This document shows positions 1-6,566 of a DNA stretch of 6,739 nucleotides, piece after piece. The notes below the pieces were generated by a model, which saw only the letters and a program-made list of their open reading frames with translations, was not told where the DNA came from and did not search any database. The position numbers and the translations under genes were made by a program. This DNA comes from Candidatus Coatesiibacteriota bacterium (GTDB lineage: Bacteria > B130-G9), in the NCBI GenBank assembly GCA_003647755.1, contig QMNL01000092.1:1-6739 (forward strand), read 5' to 3'. The first letter of the stretch is position 1. Each line of letters starts with the position of its first letter.

Positions 1-19
1 CACGGCTGAGACACCTGAC

Positions 20-1261
20 GTGAAGAGCAGTGAGGTCGGTATAATTCTCGTCAGCGAAGGTCCGCTGTGCGTGGCGAGATCGCCCTTGGGAAAATGGTTT
101 CGGCAGACCTTAGATTATCTGCCTGGGGCGGTCGTGAAAGCCGCCTTTTACGAGGAGGTGAAGAGGCTTGAGAAGCTGGGCGCCATCGAACCAAAAAAGG
201 TGGACGCGTTTTGCGCACCCTCGGTTTCATTCTCCGATTGCCTGCCGGTCGGCCACACCGATTCGGTCTCCCTGCCCGACGGGAGCACGCCGCTTAAGCC
301 CCCATTCGTTCTGCCGTATTCAGCAATCTGGCCCTATTCAGCGTCGAACAACGGGGCCGAGGTCGGGCACAATCCGCCGGACACGCTTATTCGGGATTTC
401 GTTCTTCGCGAGTGCTACGCGAACGGCCTTTCTTACGTCGCTCGGCAGAGCTTCGACAGGCGAGTTTACGATCTGTTCCAGGATGGTCGGGCGCCAGTTC
501 TCTTCAATGGCAAGCTCGTCTCTGTCAGAAGTGATATTGCCTCATTCTGCCCAGTTGGAGGGACTGAGAGAAGAGCGGTAGGGGCAAACCATCACGCCGT
601 TTCCTTTTTGCATCCCGGCGTCGTGTTCGCCGGGAGCGTTAGTAAGCTGAGGCCGATGGCGAAGGATGCTCTCAAGAGGATAGCAGCGGAGAAGCTCAGC
701 GTCGGCGCACTGCGCAGCAGGGGTTTTGGCCGGCTCTCGTTGAGGCTCATGGCTCCTCCGGCAAAGGCGAACGTCCATGAGCCTGTTCTGCGGTTTAATG
801 CGGCAATTGTGGAGGAGCTTCGCAGGTGGGGAAGGTTCTGGGACGGGTCAAGACTGATAGCCGAGAAAATCGACAGGGAGGGCCGGCTGTTCTTCTCGAT
901 TCTGTTTCTGTCCGACCTAGTGCTCCCAAGGTGGTCATTCTGGGAGAGCAGCGACGGGACGGTCCTGGAGAAGCAGTTGGCTGACGCTGGAATCTCGGCC
1001 AAAGAGGTCCTGTCGTATCTGAGGTTTGGTTCGATAGGTGGTTGGAGCGCCGCCCTCCGGGCTCCTCGTGGACTGATGCCCACGGTTCGGCGTGGGAGTG
1101 TTTGCCTGTTTGAAAGCAGGGTCAGTGCCTCGGCGAGGGAGGAGTTTCTACGGAAGCTCGGGGATGTCCAAGAGGCTGGCCTGGGGCTGCGCACGAGCGA
1201 CGGTTTCGGCGCTATTGCTGTCTGTAGCAACTTTCATACGATTGGATACACCGAGTCGTGA
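20..1261 (+). CDS. csx10: Csx10: type III-D Cas5-group RAMP subunit
   Basis: Csx10 is the Cas5-like subunit of type III-D effectors, expected to grip the 5' repeat-derived handle of the crRNA. The protein (413 aa from this start) has the family's two-RAMP layout. An N-terminal strand is followed by TLDYLPG (about 30-36), matching the family's TLDYIPG signature. The first glycine-rich loop is RSRGFGRLSL (232-241). A hydrophobic strand with LFLSDLVLP (296-303) recalls the family's SD-containing motif. GGWSAALRAPRG (340-351) is followed by GSVCLFE (359-365), and the second loop DGFG is at 394-397 near the C terminus. The length suits Csx10. The GTG at 20 is the first usable start, but the frame stays open to the left edge, so a slightly longer N terminus cannot be excluded. 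The stop overlaps the next gene. Family assignment rests on motif memory, not an alignment. Confidence 0.85.
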   Translation: MKSSEVGIILVSEGPLCVARSPLGKWFRQTLDYLPGAVVKAAFYEEVKRLEKLGAIEPKKVDAFCAPSVSFSDCLPVGHTDSVSLPDGSTPLKPPFVLPYSAIWPYSASNNGAEVGHNPPDTLIRDFVLRECYANGLSYVARQSFDRRVYDLFQDGRAPVLFNGKLVSVRSDIASFCPVGGTERRAVGANHHAVSFLHPGVVFAGSVSKLRPMAKDALKRIAAEKLSVGALRSRGFGRLSLRLMAPPAKANVHEPVLRFNAAIVEELRRWGRFWDGSRLIAEKIDREGRLFFSILFLSDLVLPRWSFWESSDGTVLEKQLADAGISAKEVLSYLRFGSIGGWSAALRAPRGLMPTVRRGSVCLFESRVSASAREEFLRKLGDVQEAGLGLRTSDGFGAIAVCSNFHTIGYTES

Positions 1262-1722
1262 TGGATGCTGGGTTTCTCCTGTTGATCGCAATTGATCGTT
1301 TCAAGGGCAGCCTTCAGGTCTTGGCTGAAGCTGTTGCTGAGGAGATTATTGCCTCGAGAGAGATTTATTTTTTCAAGAGGGGAGTTCAGGAGCTTTGGCT
1401 CTATGCCAGGCAGGCGAGGTCGGTCGATGCGCTGATGGTGCACTTGATGTCGGCCATAGGTAACTCGCCACCGGAGATGCGATGGCGCCAGCGGGGTGTT
1501 GGCCAGAGGATTCTGAAGAACCTCAATTCGGATGTGAGACAGATATCTGAGCGGATAGCAGGCGCTGCCGAGGCCAACTGGGACCCCGGGGTCTGGCTGA
1601 TCGCGGCCCAGACCTACTTGTCTTATTTATGCCAATCACATAGTTTTGATGTAGTGGAAACATCAGGTCCCGAAGGTCTGGGACCAGCTGAGAACGAGAG
1701 TGATGGTGCAAGTGGACCGTAA
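1258..1722 (+). CDS. Small helical protein, candidate Cas11 small subunit
   Basis: This is a 154-residue protein not recognised by a specific motif. Residues 1-125 look almost entirely alpha-helical: hydrophobic and charged residues alternate, and there are few glycines or prolines except around 66-82. The last 25 residues are acidic and low in complexity (rich in G, E, S, P), probably disordered. There is no signal peptide and no catalytic signature. Type III complexes carry a small all-helical subunit (Cas11; Csm2 or Cmr5) of about this size. Fused III-D effectors place the Cas11 domain right after the Cas5 domain, and this gene directly follows the Cas5-like csx10. The Cas11 role is therefore an inference from size, fold type and position. 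The GTG start at 1258 overlaps the csx10 stop by four bases; ATG at 1261 is an equal alternative. The gene at 5356 is a rival candidate for the same role. Confidence 0.7.
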   Translation: MMDAGFLLLIAIDRFKGSLQVLAEAVAEEIIASREIYFFKRGVQELWLYARQARSVDALMVHLMSAIGNSPPEMRWRQRGVGQRILKNLNSDVRQISERIAGAAEANWDPGVWLIAAQTYLSYLCQSHSFDVVETSGPEGLGPAENESDGASGP

Positions 1723-2854
1723 GTGGATACAGGGAACTCTTACCGGAAAGCTGAGGCTTGTCTCCGGATTGCATGTGGGCGGACGTCCCAGTTCAGCTGA
1801 CGGCGTGCTGATTACTCCTTTTGTTCGCGACCAGGGCGGTCGGCCTTTCGTGCCGGGCTCGACGTTGAAAGGTGCGCTTCGCTCGCAGGCACAGATAGCC
1901 ATCAAGAGCGTCGTTGACGGCACGAACGGCCAGATATGGGCCTGCGATTTCCCAGATTCGCTTGAGGACAAATCCCTTTCATTCTGCCTTCGCGATGGCA
2001 GCGACTCGAGACCGTGCACTGTTTGTAACCTATTCGGGTCAACCGGTTGTCCTGCCCGGGTCGTGGCCCGGGACCTCAACCTTCTCAACGAGTGGTCCGA
2101 GTCGCTCATGCAGCACCGTTCGACATTGGGCGTGTCCAGGACGCTGGGTCGTGGGGTCGTGGGCAGCGAGCGTAGGATTGAGTTAGTGCCTCCGGGGCTT
2201 GATTTTGGCTTTGAGATTCTGGTCTCAGAGCCGCTAGATTGGGAGCTCGGTCTGCTCCTCTGGGTCATTGAGAGGTTGGGCGAGGGCTTCGGATTGCTGG
2301 GCGGAGGACGAAGACTGGGCCTCGGCCGCGTGAAGATGGAGCTCTCTGAGATCGCCATTCAGCGCTTAGCCGGCGGGCTCAGCATCGAGGCCGACACCTA
2401 CATCGCCCGGCCTACGACACCAGCTCGAGGTGAGACCGAACCGAGCAAGGAGCAGGAACTCATAGGCATTCCCAAGCCGAGCACGGATGACATGGGCGCA
2501 GTCCTATACTACTGCCTGAAGTTGATGGAGGTGAGAGCCACTCAGGCTGACGCGGGCGAGATAGGCAAGCTGCTCTCGTCCGAGTTCGGGCTCAGCAAGC
2601 GACGGCGCAAGGAGCTCGGCCTCCCGGAAAAAGTCTCAGAGCTGCTCGATGAGATGGTGCGGGACAACAAGCTCCACAAGAACTACCTTGGGCACTACAG
2701 CATACCAGCAGGCTACATTCACCAGCCAGCCTCTCGGCCCAGCGAAGGGGCTGAACCCGTGAGGCGCCACGACTTGGATGACTTCCGTGAGAAGTGCAAG
2801 GCCGCCTTGCATCGAGTGCTATTCGAGGGCGCGGAGGCAGCGGACGGTGCATAG
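1700..2854 (+). CDS. cas7: Cas7-like RAMP protein A, with C-terminal extension
   Basis: This is a Cas7-group backbone subunit (384 aa), expected to bind the crRNA and possibly cleave target RNA at regular intervals. The RAMP core spans about residues 10-220. It contains GLHVGG (23-28), FVPGSTLKGALRS (50-62; the family's IPGSSLKG motif), CTVCNLFG (106-113) and the glycine-rich loop GGGRRLGLGRV (201-211). Cysteines 82, 96, 106 and 109 could form a zinc site as in other Cas7 proteins. Asp34, ahead of the PGSTLKG motif, is a candidate catalytic acid, but its position relative to Csm3 is uncertain. Residues 225-384 are an extra region whose 265-340 part resembles a winged helix. The start is GTG 1700 or ATG 1703, overlapping the previous gene by about 20 bases; the ribosome-binding site is weak, so coupling to that gene is likely. 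Confidence 0.85.
   Translation: MMVQVDRKWIQGTLTGKLRLVSGLHVGGRPSSADGVLITPFVRDQGGRPFVPGSTLKGALRSQAQIAIKSVVDGTNGQIWACDFPDSLEDKSLSFCLRDGSDSRPCTVCNLFGSTGCPARVVARDLNLLNEWSESLMQHRSTLGVSRTLGRGVVGSERRIELVPPGLDFGFEILVSEPLDWELGLLLWVIERLGEGFGLLGGGRRLGLGRVKMELSEIAIQRLAGGLSIEADTYIARPTTPARGETEPSKEQELIGIPKPSTDDMGAVLYYCLKLMEVRATQADAGEIGKLLSSEFGLSKRRRKELGLPEKVSELLDEMVRDNKLHKNYLGHYSIPAGYIHQPASRPSEGAEPVRRHDLDDFREKCKAALHRVLFEGAEAADGA
2833..2837 (+). promoter_or_regulatory. Shine-Dalgarno GGAGG fixing the start of Cas7-like B
   Basis: GGAGG lies nine bases before GTG 2847, inside the end of the upstream gene. It decides between this start and the longer open frame beginning at 2778, whose extra 23 residues are arginine-rich and do not resemble a RAMP N terminus. 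Confidence 0.75.
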
Positions 2855-3836
2855 CAGGCTTGGCAACAGGGCGGTCTTAGACTTGAGCATTAGGCCTCAA
2901 GGGCCGCTGCTCGTCCGCGCGGGGCACACGGCTTCCGAGGATTCGATTCCGATAGAACACAACGTGCAGACACCTCACGGCGCCTCGCCCAGCGTCCCTT
3001 ACATCCCTGGCTCGTCGCTCAAGGGCGTAATGCGGAGCCACTTTGAGCGAGTCGCCAGGTCGTGTGGACTGGCGGTATGCGACCCGTTCTCCGCCTCATC
3101 GTGCGCACGGCGCGCCCTGGCCAAGAGGTCTGAGCAGATAAGCGATGCCAAGCTCTATTCAGAGGTTCTCTGCGCGGCGTGCAAGGTCTTCGGATGCGAG
3201 GCAGCGGCCGGCAGGGTCAGCGCCAGCGACGCAATGCCGTCCGAAACCAACCCACCAAAACGCCAGCTGAGGGCGACGTTGCCGGTCGATCGATTCCTCG
3301 GCAGCGGCCGGTCGGCCACAGTGAGGGATTTTGAGCCGGTCGTGGGCGGGGAGTTCAAGACGCGTATCGTGCTGGAGAACTTCGAGTTGTGGCAACTTGC
3401 CATGATAGGCATCGTGCTCATGGACATGGACGATGGGCGGGTGCAGATAGGCGGTTTCCGCTCCAAGGGGTATGGGCTTGTGTCCGTTGGGCTTGACAGG
3501 TGTGAGTTCTTCTTCGCCAAGCCAAACCTCCCGACGAACGGAGTCTACGGAATCGGCAGCCTGGTCAGCGACCACCAACGCAGGGAGTTCGGCTACATGA
3601 GCGATGATTGGCTCTTGCTGCGACTACCCCAGATGTCAGAGCATTCGCCCGAGGGAAACCACCGCCCATCGGTGCAATATGACGTCATCGCCGACCTTTT
3701 CGGCCTCAAATACGTCCTGAGTTCACATGATGCGATCAAGTCGCTCCTGTCAATGCTGACCAAGAACCTTCTGGATTATGTGTCTCACCACAGGCCCGGC
3801 GAGAGAGCCAGCGATGAGACACAGGGTAGTTCATAG
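2847..3836 (+). CDS. cas7: Cas7-like RAMP protein B (Csx7/SSO1426-like)
   Basis: This is a second Cas7-group subunit (329 aa from the chosen start). Motifs in order: PYIPGSSLKGVMRSHFE (51-67), CDPF (78-81), CAACKVFG (109-116), GRVSASDA (122-129), PVDRF (146-150), a strand with NFELWQLAMIG (178-188), and the loop GGFRSKGYGLVSV (202-214). The run from the zinc-type cysteines through the DR motif to the ELWQL strand is typical of the TIGR02581 (Csx7) RAMP family. Cysteines 78, 86, 109 and 112 are a plausible zinc set, and Asp32 is a candidate active-site acid. Residues 221-329 form a C-terminal extension with no recognised motif. The frame is open from 2778, but GTG 2847 is preferred: GGAGG lies nine bases ahead, the overlap with the previous gene is only eight bases, and the first RAMP strand starts just after it. 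Confidence 0.85.
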   Translation: MHSRLGNRAVLDLSIRPQGPLLVRAGHTASEDSIPIEHNVQTPHGASPSVPYIPGSSLKGVMRSHFERVARSCGLAVCDPFSASSCARRALAKRSEQISDAKLYSEVLCAACKVFGCEAAAGRVSASDAMPSETNPPKRQLRATLPVDRFLGSGRSATVRDFEPVVGGEFKTRIVLENFELWQLAMIGIVLMDMDDGRVQIGGFRSKGYGLVSVGLDRCEFFFAKPNLPTNGVYGIGSLVSDHQRREFGYMSDDWLLLRLPQMSEHSPEGNHRPSVQYDVIADLFGLKYVLSSHDAIKSLLSMLTKNLLDYVSHHRPGERASDETQGSS

Positions 3837-4235
3837 ATGCCTGGATACGGGTTCTGCAAGACCCTCCTCGGGGACGAGTTCTACCGCAAGGTATTCGAGC
3901 TGGAGCACGCATTCTGCATCCAGGAGCGGCTCGACCGCGTGAGCCTCTCCCAAGGCACGCCATCTGACCTCCTGAAACGGGGACGGGTCTTCAACAACGA
4001 GATAGAGCTGCGGTGGGATAATGGTCATTTCGCCATGTTCTGGGAAGCAGAAAACGTGGACAACATACCGCCCGCAACTCGTGTCTTCCACTGTGATGAC
4101 AGGCCATTCCCGTTACTCTTGTGGCCTCCCAGGGCACCGGGCGCCTCCTATCCACACGACGCCACGCAGATAGTCGCGGTCAAGTACACCAAGAACGGCA
4201 TTCTACAGTTCATAAGATTCAAGGGCCTCAAGTGA
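3837..4235 (+). CDS. csx19: Csx19-like type III-D accessory subunit
   Basis: This short protein (132 aa) contains RGRVFNNEIELRW (about residues 48-60), resembling the R-x-F-N-x-E-x-E-L-R-W stretch I associate with the Csx19 (TIGR03984) family. It ends with a strand pair of the form Y-x-x-x-G-x-x-x-F-x-R-F-x-G-L (about 116-131), also Csx19-like. In III-D complexes Csx19 is a non-catalytic subunit; no catalytic motif is seen here. Family members are often longer, so this is a compact version. The ATG directly abuts the stop of the upstream cas7-like gene with no spacer, and AGGG at 3823-3826 could serve as a weak ribosome-binding site. Its position between two Cas7-type genes in a csx10 operon supports the call. 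The alternative is an unrelated small Cas-associated protein. Confidence 0.6.
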   Translation: MPGYGFCKTLLGDEFYRKVFELEHAFCIQERLDRVSLSQGTPSDLLKRGRVFNNEIELRWDNGHFAMFWEAENVDNIPPATRVFHCDDRPFPLLLWPPRAPGASYPHDATQIVAVKYTKNGILQFIRFKGLK

Positions 4236-5368
4236 GCTCGCACGGACAGAAGTCGAGGCAGCGGTCCCAGCTGCCGAGGAACCCTAAGGGCTATGATTTT
4301 GTCTGCATTCCTTTTACCAAGACCGTTACCCCGGTCTCCCACGTTCGCAAGATCGGCGCATCGGGGCTGGCGTTCTCGGGCAGGATGGACATCGAGATCA
4401 AGACACTGTCGCCCCTGCATATATCGGATGGCACGTTAAGGCTCTCCGAGGAGCTCGGCTTCAAGAAAGGCTTCACCGTCAGATCAATCCTCTGCCCCGA
4501 AGACCCCATAATCCCCGGAACCACCCTCAAAGGCGCGGCCAGAACCTACTACGAGGCGATCACCAAGAGCTGTGTGAGCCAATTCCTCAGGCGAATGAAG
4601 GCCAAATACGCCGAAAACGAAAGAGGCGCCTCGACCCTGCCGCAGGAGCTCGTCAGGCAGATAGTCGCGGCCGGCGGCGAACAGCGGGGCGTGGCGGAGG
4701 TCGCGATTCTGCCTGAGTGCTTCGAGCGAATCGAGCGGTGCTCCCCGGTGAGAAAGAGGTCCTCCAGGCTTTGCCCCGCCTGTCTCCTGTTCGGGACCAA
4801 TGGCTTTGCGGGGAGAGTTACGTTCTCAGATGCCAGGCTTATCAGTTCGCCCCACAAGGGAGGGTTCTTGTACGTCGTGCCGCGCGGTGCGCCTCGCCTG
4901 CACAGAATTGGCAGCGCAAGCGTTGCGCCGGGCACGAGAAACACGAAGCTCGTCGTGGAGAAGCTGAAGGGGCGGAAGGTCTATAACGCCAAATACGAGC
5001 CCAACACACCTTCTCAGGAAGCGGAACTGTGGGACTACGTCCCTGCAGGCGCTCTCTTCTCGGCCCGGATACTCTTTCATGATGTATCTATGGCGGAGAT
5101 GGGTGGCCTCTTCGGGTGCCTCGGGATTGACCGCAAGATGGCGGTTACTATTGGGGGAGGAAAGTCGTCCGGACTTGGCAAGATAAGCATCTCCTCGAAA
5201 GAGATCCTGGCCTTTCCATCGGGCCTAATGCAGCGAACCTCCTTTGAACAGCGAAAGCCCATAGATGACAGGCTCGGCTTCATCAAGCAGTGCAAGGCAG
5301 CGTTCATTAAGTCTCCATTTGCCTACCCTAAATCCTATGAGGTGCTCAAGAGAATATGTGCAGTGTAA
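4232..5368 (+). CDS. cas7: Cas7-like RAMP protein C (TIGR03986-like)
   Basis: This is a third Cas7-group subunit (378 aa). The N-terminal NPKGYDFVCIPF (17-28), the following strand SGRMDIEIKTLSPLHI (49-64) and LKGRKVYNAKY (245-255) match the YNFVPLP, sG-x-i-x-l-x-l-x-t-x-tPL and GRK-x-Y signatures of the TIGR03986 RAMP family. Core motifs are PIIPGTTLKGAAR (92-104), CPACLLFGT (181-189), GRVTFSDARL (194-203) and the loop GGGKSSGLGKISI (308-320). Cysteines 163, 170, 181 and 184 could bind zinc. About 75 residues separate the PGTTLKG motif from the CxxC, and a roughly 70-residue insert holds the GRK motif. GTG 4232 is chosen because it overlaps the previous stop as GTGA, has AAGGG six bases upstream and puts the conserved YDFV stretch near the N terminus. 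The frame is open from 4121, but that stretch overlaps csx19. Confidence 0.87.
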   Translation: MSSHGQKSRQRSQLPRNPKGYDFVCIPFTKTVTPVSHVRKIGASGLAFSGRMDIEIKTLSPLHISDGTLRLSEELGFKKGFTVRSILCPEDPIIPGTTLKGAARTYYEAITKSCVSQFLRRMKAKYAENERGASTLPQELVRQIVAAGGEQRGVAEVAILPECFERIERCSPVRKRSSRLCPACLLFGTNGFAGRVTFSDARLISSPHKGGFLYVVPRGAPRLHRIGSASVAPGTRNTKLVVEKLKGRKVYNAKYEPNTPSQEAELWDYVPAGALFSARILFHDVSMAEMGGLFGCLGIDRKMAVTIGGGKSSGLGKISISSKEILAFPSGLMQRTSFEQRKPIDDRLGFIKQCKAAFIKSPFAYPKSYEVLKRICAV

Positions 5369-5736
5369 GGGCTAGGCTGTTCGATGAAGTCCAGCCGCAG
5401 AGACGGGCCGAGGTTGTGAAGGGCGTAGCCATGCGCCTCGCAAGCGCTAGGGTTGGTTCGGACGAGTTGGCAGGGGTGATTCGGTATGTGCATTGGGCGA
5501 AAGATATTACGAGTGCAAGGGAGGTCTTGAGACGCTTCTCCAGAGGCAGGAAGCACTTCGGTCGCAGCCTGTCATTGAAACGTCAGCATGCAGCGATCGA
5601 GAGGGAGTTTTTTGCTATACTCTCAGTTTGCAGGGATGTTGATGATCTGTTGGTACTGGGCATGCAGGTCGCTCAACTTATCCCTTACTATGCCCAGCGT
5701 AGCGAAAAGCACAGAGCACAGGAGAAAGTTCGATGA
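5356..5736 (+). CDS. Small basic helical protein of unknown function
   Basis: I do not recognise this 126-residue protein. It is strongly basic, with Arg/Lys clusters at 52-76 (EVLRRFSRGRKHFGRS) and at the C terminus (RSEKHRAQEKVR). It looks all-helical apart from short turns, with a leucine/valine-rich helix at about 94-112. There is no membrane segment, signal peptide or catalytic signature. The charge suggests nucleic-acid contact, so it could be a second Cas11-type small subunit or an RNA-binding partner; this is inference from composition only. ATG 5356 overlaps the previous gene by 13 bases, with GAGGTG at 5339-5344 as a possible ribosome-binding site. The stop overlaps the next start as ATGA, tying it to both the cas genes and the dehydrogenase. 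Confidence 0.65.
   Translation: MCSVRARLFDEVQPQRRAEVVKGVAMRLASARVGSDELAGVIRYVHWAKDITSAREVLRRFSRGRKHFGRSLSLKRQHAAIEREFFAILSVCRDVDDLLVLGMQVAQLIPYYAQRSEKHRAQEKVR
5720..5724 (+). promoter_or_regulatory. Shine-Dalgarno AGGAG for the SagB-type dehydrogenase
   Basis: AGGAG lies eight bases ahead of ATG 5733, within the coding region of the preceding small protein. It supports translation of the dehydrogenase as part of the same transcript, by coupling through the ATGA overlap and by its own ribosome binding. Confidence 0.75.
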
Positions 5737-6356
5737 GCGTAGTAATACCTCTGCCAGACATCAGTTATGCCGGTGGGCTTGACCTGAAGAGCGCCATCTA
5801 CGAGCGATATAGTGTGAGGCGCTACGAGCGGCGGCCAATTGCGCTCAATGCCGTAGCCAATTTCCTATGGTCAGCTCAGGGCTACATCCGTTCGGGGAAG
5901 CGTGCCGTGCCCTCGGCTGGCGCGACCTATCCCCTTCAGATACTACTTGCTGTGGCCGAGAACGGCGTCGAGGGGCTGTCATCCGGGCTTTACCAATATA
6001 GCCACCATTACGATGCTGACAGACATAGCCTGGAGCTCCTCCATGACCAATCGGTGATTGCTGAGGTCGCCGAGGCATGCTTTGGACAGAGCTGTGTGAA
6101 GGATGCAATGGCCCTAATCGCAGTCGCCGCCGACAACTCCAAAACTGCCAAGCGATACGGCGAGCGCGCCGAGAGATACGTCGCGATGGAAGCGGGCCAC
6201 GTTGGCCAGAACGTGTCGCTCATGGCCGTCTCGCTCGGACTCGGCGCCGTTATGGTCGGCGCATTCAAGGACGATGAACTTGCCCGAGCGCTTCGCCTCC
6301 CGGAAGGTCTCAGGCCCTATTACGTTATTCCGATTGGCTATCCCTACTCCGAATAG
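5733..6356 (+). CDS. SagB/ThcOx-type FMN-dependent dehydrogenase (nitroreductase fold)
   Basis: This is a 207-residue single-domain member of the nitroreductase superfamily, SagB/ThcOx branch, which binds FMN and carries out flavin-based oxidations. Family marks in order: RYSVRRYERRPI (25-36; the RRS-x-R-x-y FMN-phosphate region), FLWSAQG (44-50), PSAGATYPL (60-68), GLYQYSHH (85-92), the long conserved stretch from YGERAERY (142-149) to MEAGHVGQN (152-160), VGAFKDDEL (175-183), and the end IPIGYP (199-204). The length suits an intact stand-alone version. Members in thiazole/oxazole peptide pathways oxidise azolines, but no cyclodehydratase, precursor peptide or exporter is visible here, so that role is unsupported. 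It has a good AGGAG ribosome-binding site and overlaps the upstream gene by four bases. It is probably cytoplasmic, as no signal peptide is seen. The natural substrate is unknown. Confidence 0.9.
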   Translation: MSVVIPLPDISYAGGLDLKSAIYERYSVRRYERRPIALNAVANFLWSAQGYIRSGKRAVPSAGATYPLQILLAVAENGVEGLSSGLYQYSHHYDADRHSLELLHDQSVIAEVAEACFGQSCVKDAMALIAVAADNSKTAKRYGERAERYVAMEAGHVGQNVSLMAVSLGLGAVMVGAFKDDELARALRLPEGLRPYYVIPIGYPYSE

Positions 6357-6445
6357 GTCGCCCCGACTGTCCTCTTCCGGTGTTGCGGATTGACTGCCAA
6401 CTGCTAACCGCCCAATAATCAGATTGACGCAGATGGTTCTAGCCC
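6357..6445. other. Non-coding stretch after the operon
   Basis: No credible gene starts here on either strand. No stem followed by a T-run was found, so no classical intrinsic terminator is called. Transcription may end within or after the hairpin element downstream. Confidence 0.5.
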
Positions 6446-6446
6446 T

Positions 6447-6504
6447 TTGGAGTGCGGCGGCTTGACGCCGCTTTCATTTGCGGTGGCTTGACACCGCGCT
6501 CCAA
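6447..6504 (+). repeat. Complete two-hairpin unit of the element
   Basis: TTGGAG (6447-6452) pairs with CTCCAA (6499-6504) and encloses two hairpins, 6454-6471 and 6480-6497, separated by eight bases. One unpaired base sits at each junction with the closing stem. The predicted fold is a three-way junction. It appears to be the intact unit from which the second copy derives. Confidence 0.75.
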
Positions 6505-6566
6505 GAGACAGCTTCATCTCTTTCCGAAAAGGCGATTGCTGCAGCGATGATTGACATAGGACCGAT

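Noticed and set aside
592..1230. Long open frame on the minus strand inside csx10
   Set aside because: The opposite strand encodes a motif-rich Csx10 over the same bases. The minus-strand product is low in complexity (rich in S, R, P) and has no family features.
1663..2358. Minus-strand open frame opposite Cas7-like A
   Set aside because: The product is Ser/Pro/Arg-rich shadow sequence. The plus strand has the PGSTLKG, CxxC and glycine-loop motifs.
2778..2846. N-terminal extension of Cas7-like B
   Set aside because: It would overlap the previous gene by 77 bases, has no RAMP features, and a strong GGAGG precedes the GTG at 2847.
3155..3578. Two minus-strand open frames opposite Cas7-like B
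   Set aside because: They lie entirely within a well-supported RAMP gene and show no recognisable protein features.
4121..4231. N-terminal extension of Cas7-like C
   Set aside because: It would read through the end of the csx19-like gene in another frame. GTG 4232 gives a GTGA overlap and places the family's N-terminal motif correctly.
5733..6356. Thiazole/oxazole-modified peptide cluster
   Set aside because: The SagB-type enzyme alone is not enough: no cyclodehydratase, docking protein, precursor peptide or transporter is present.
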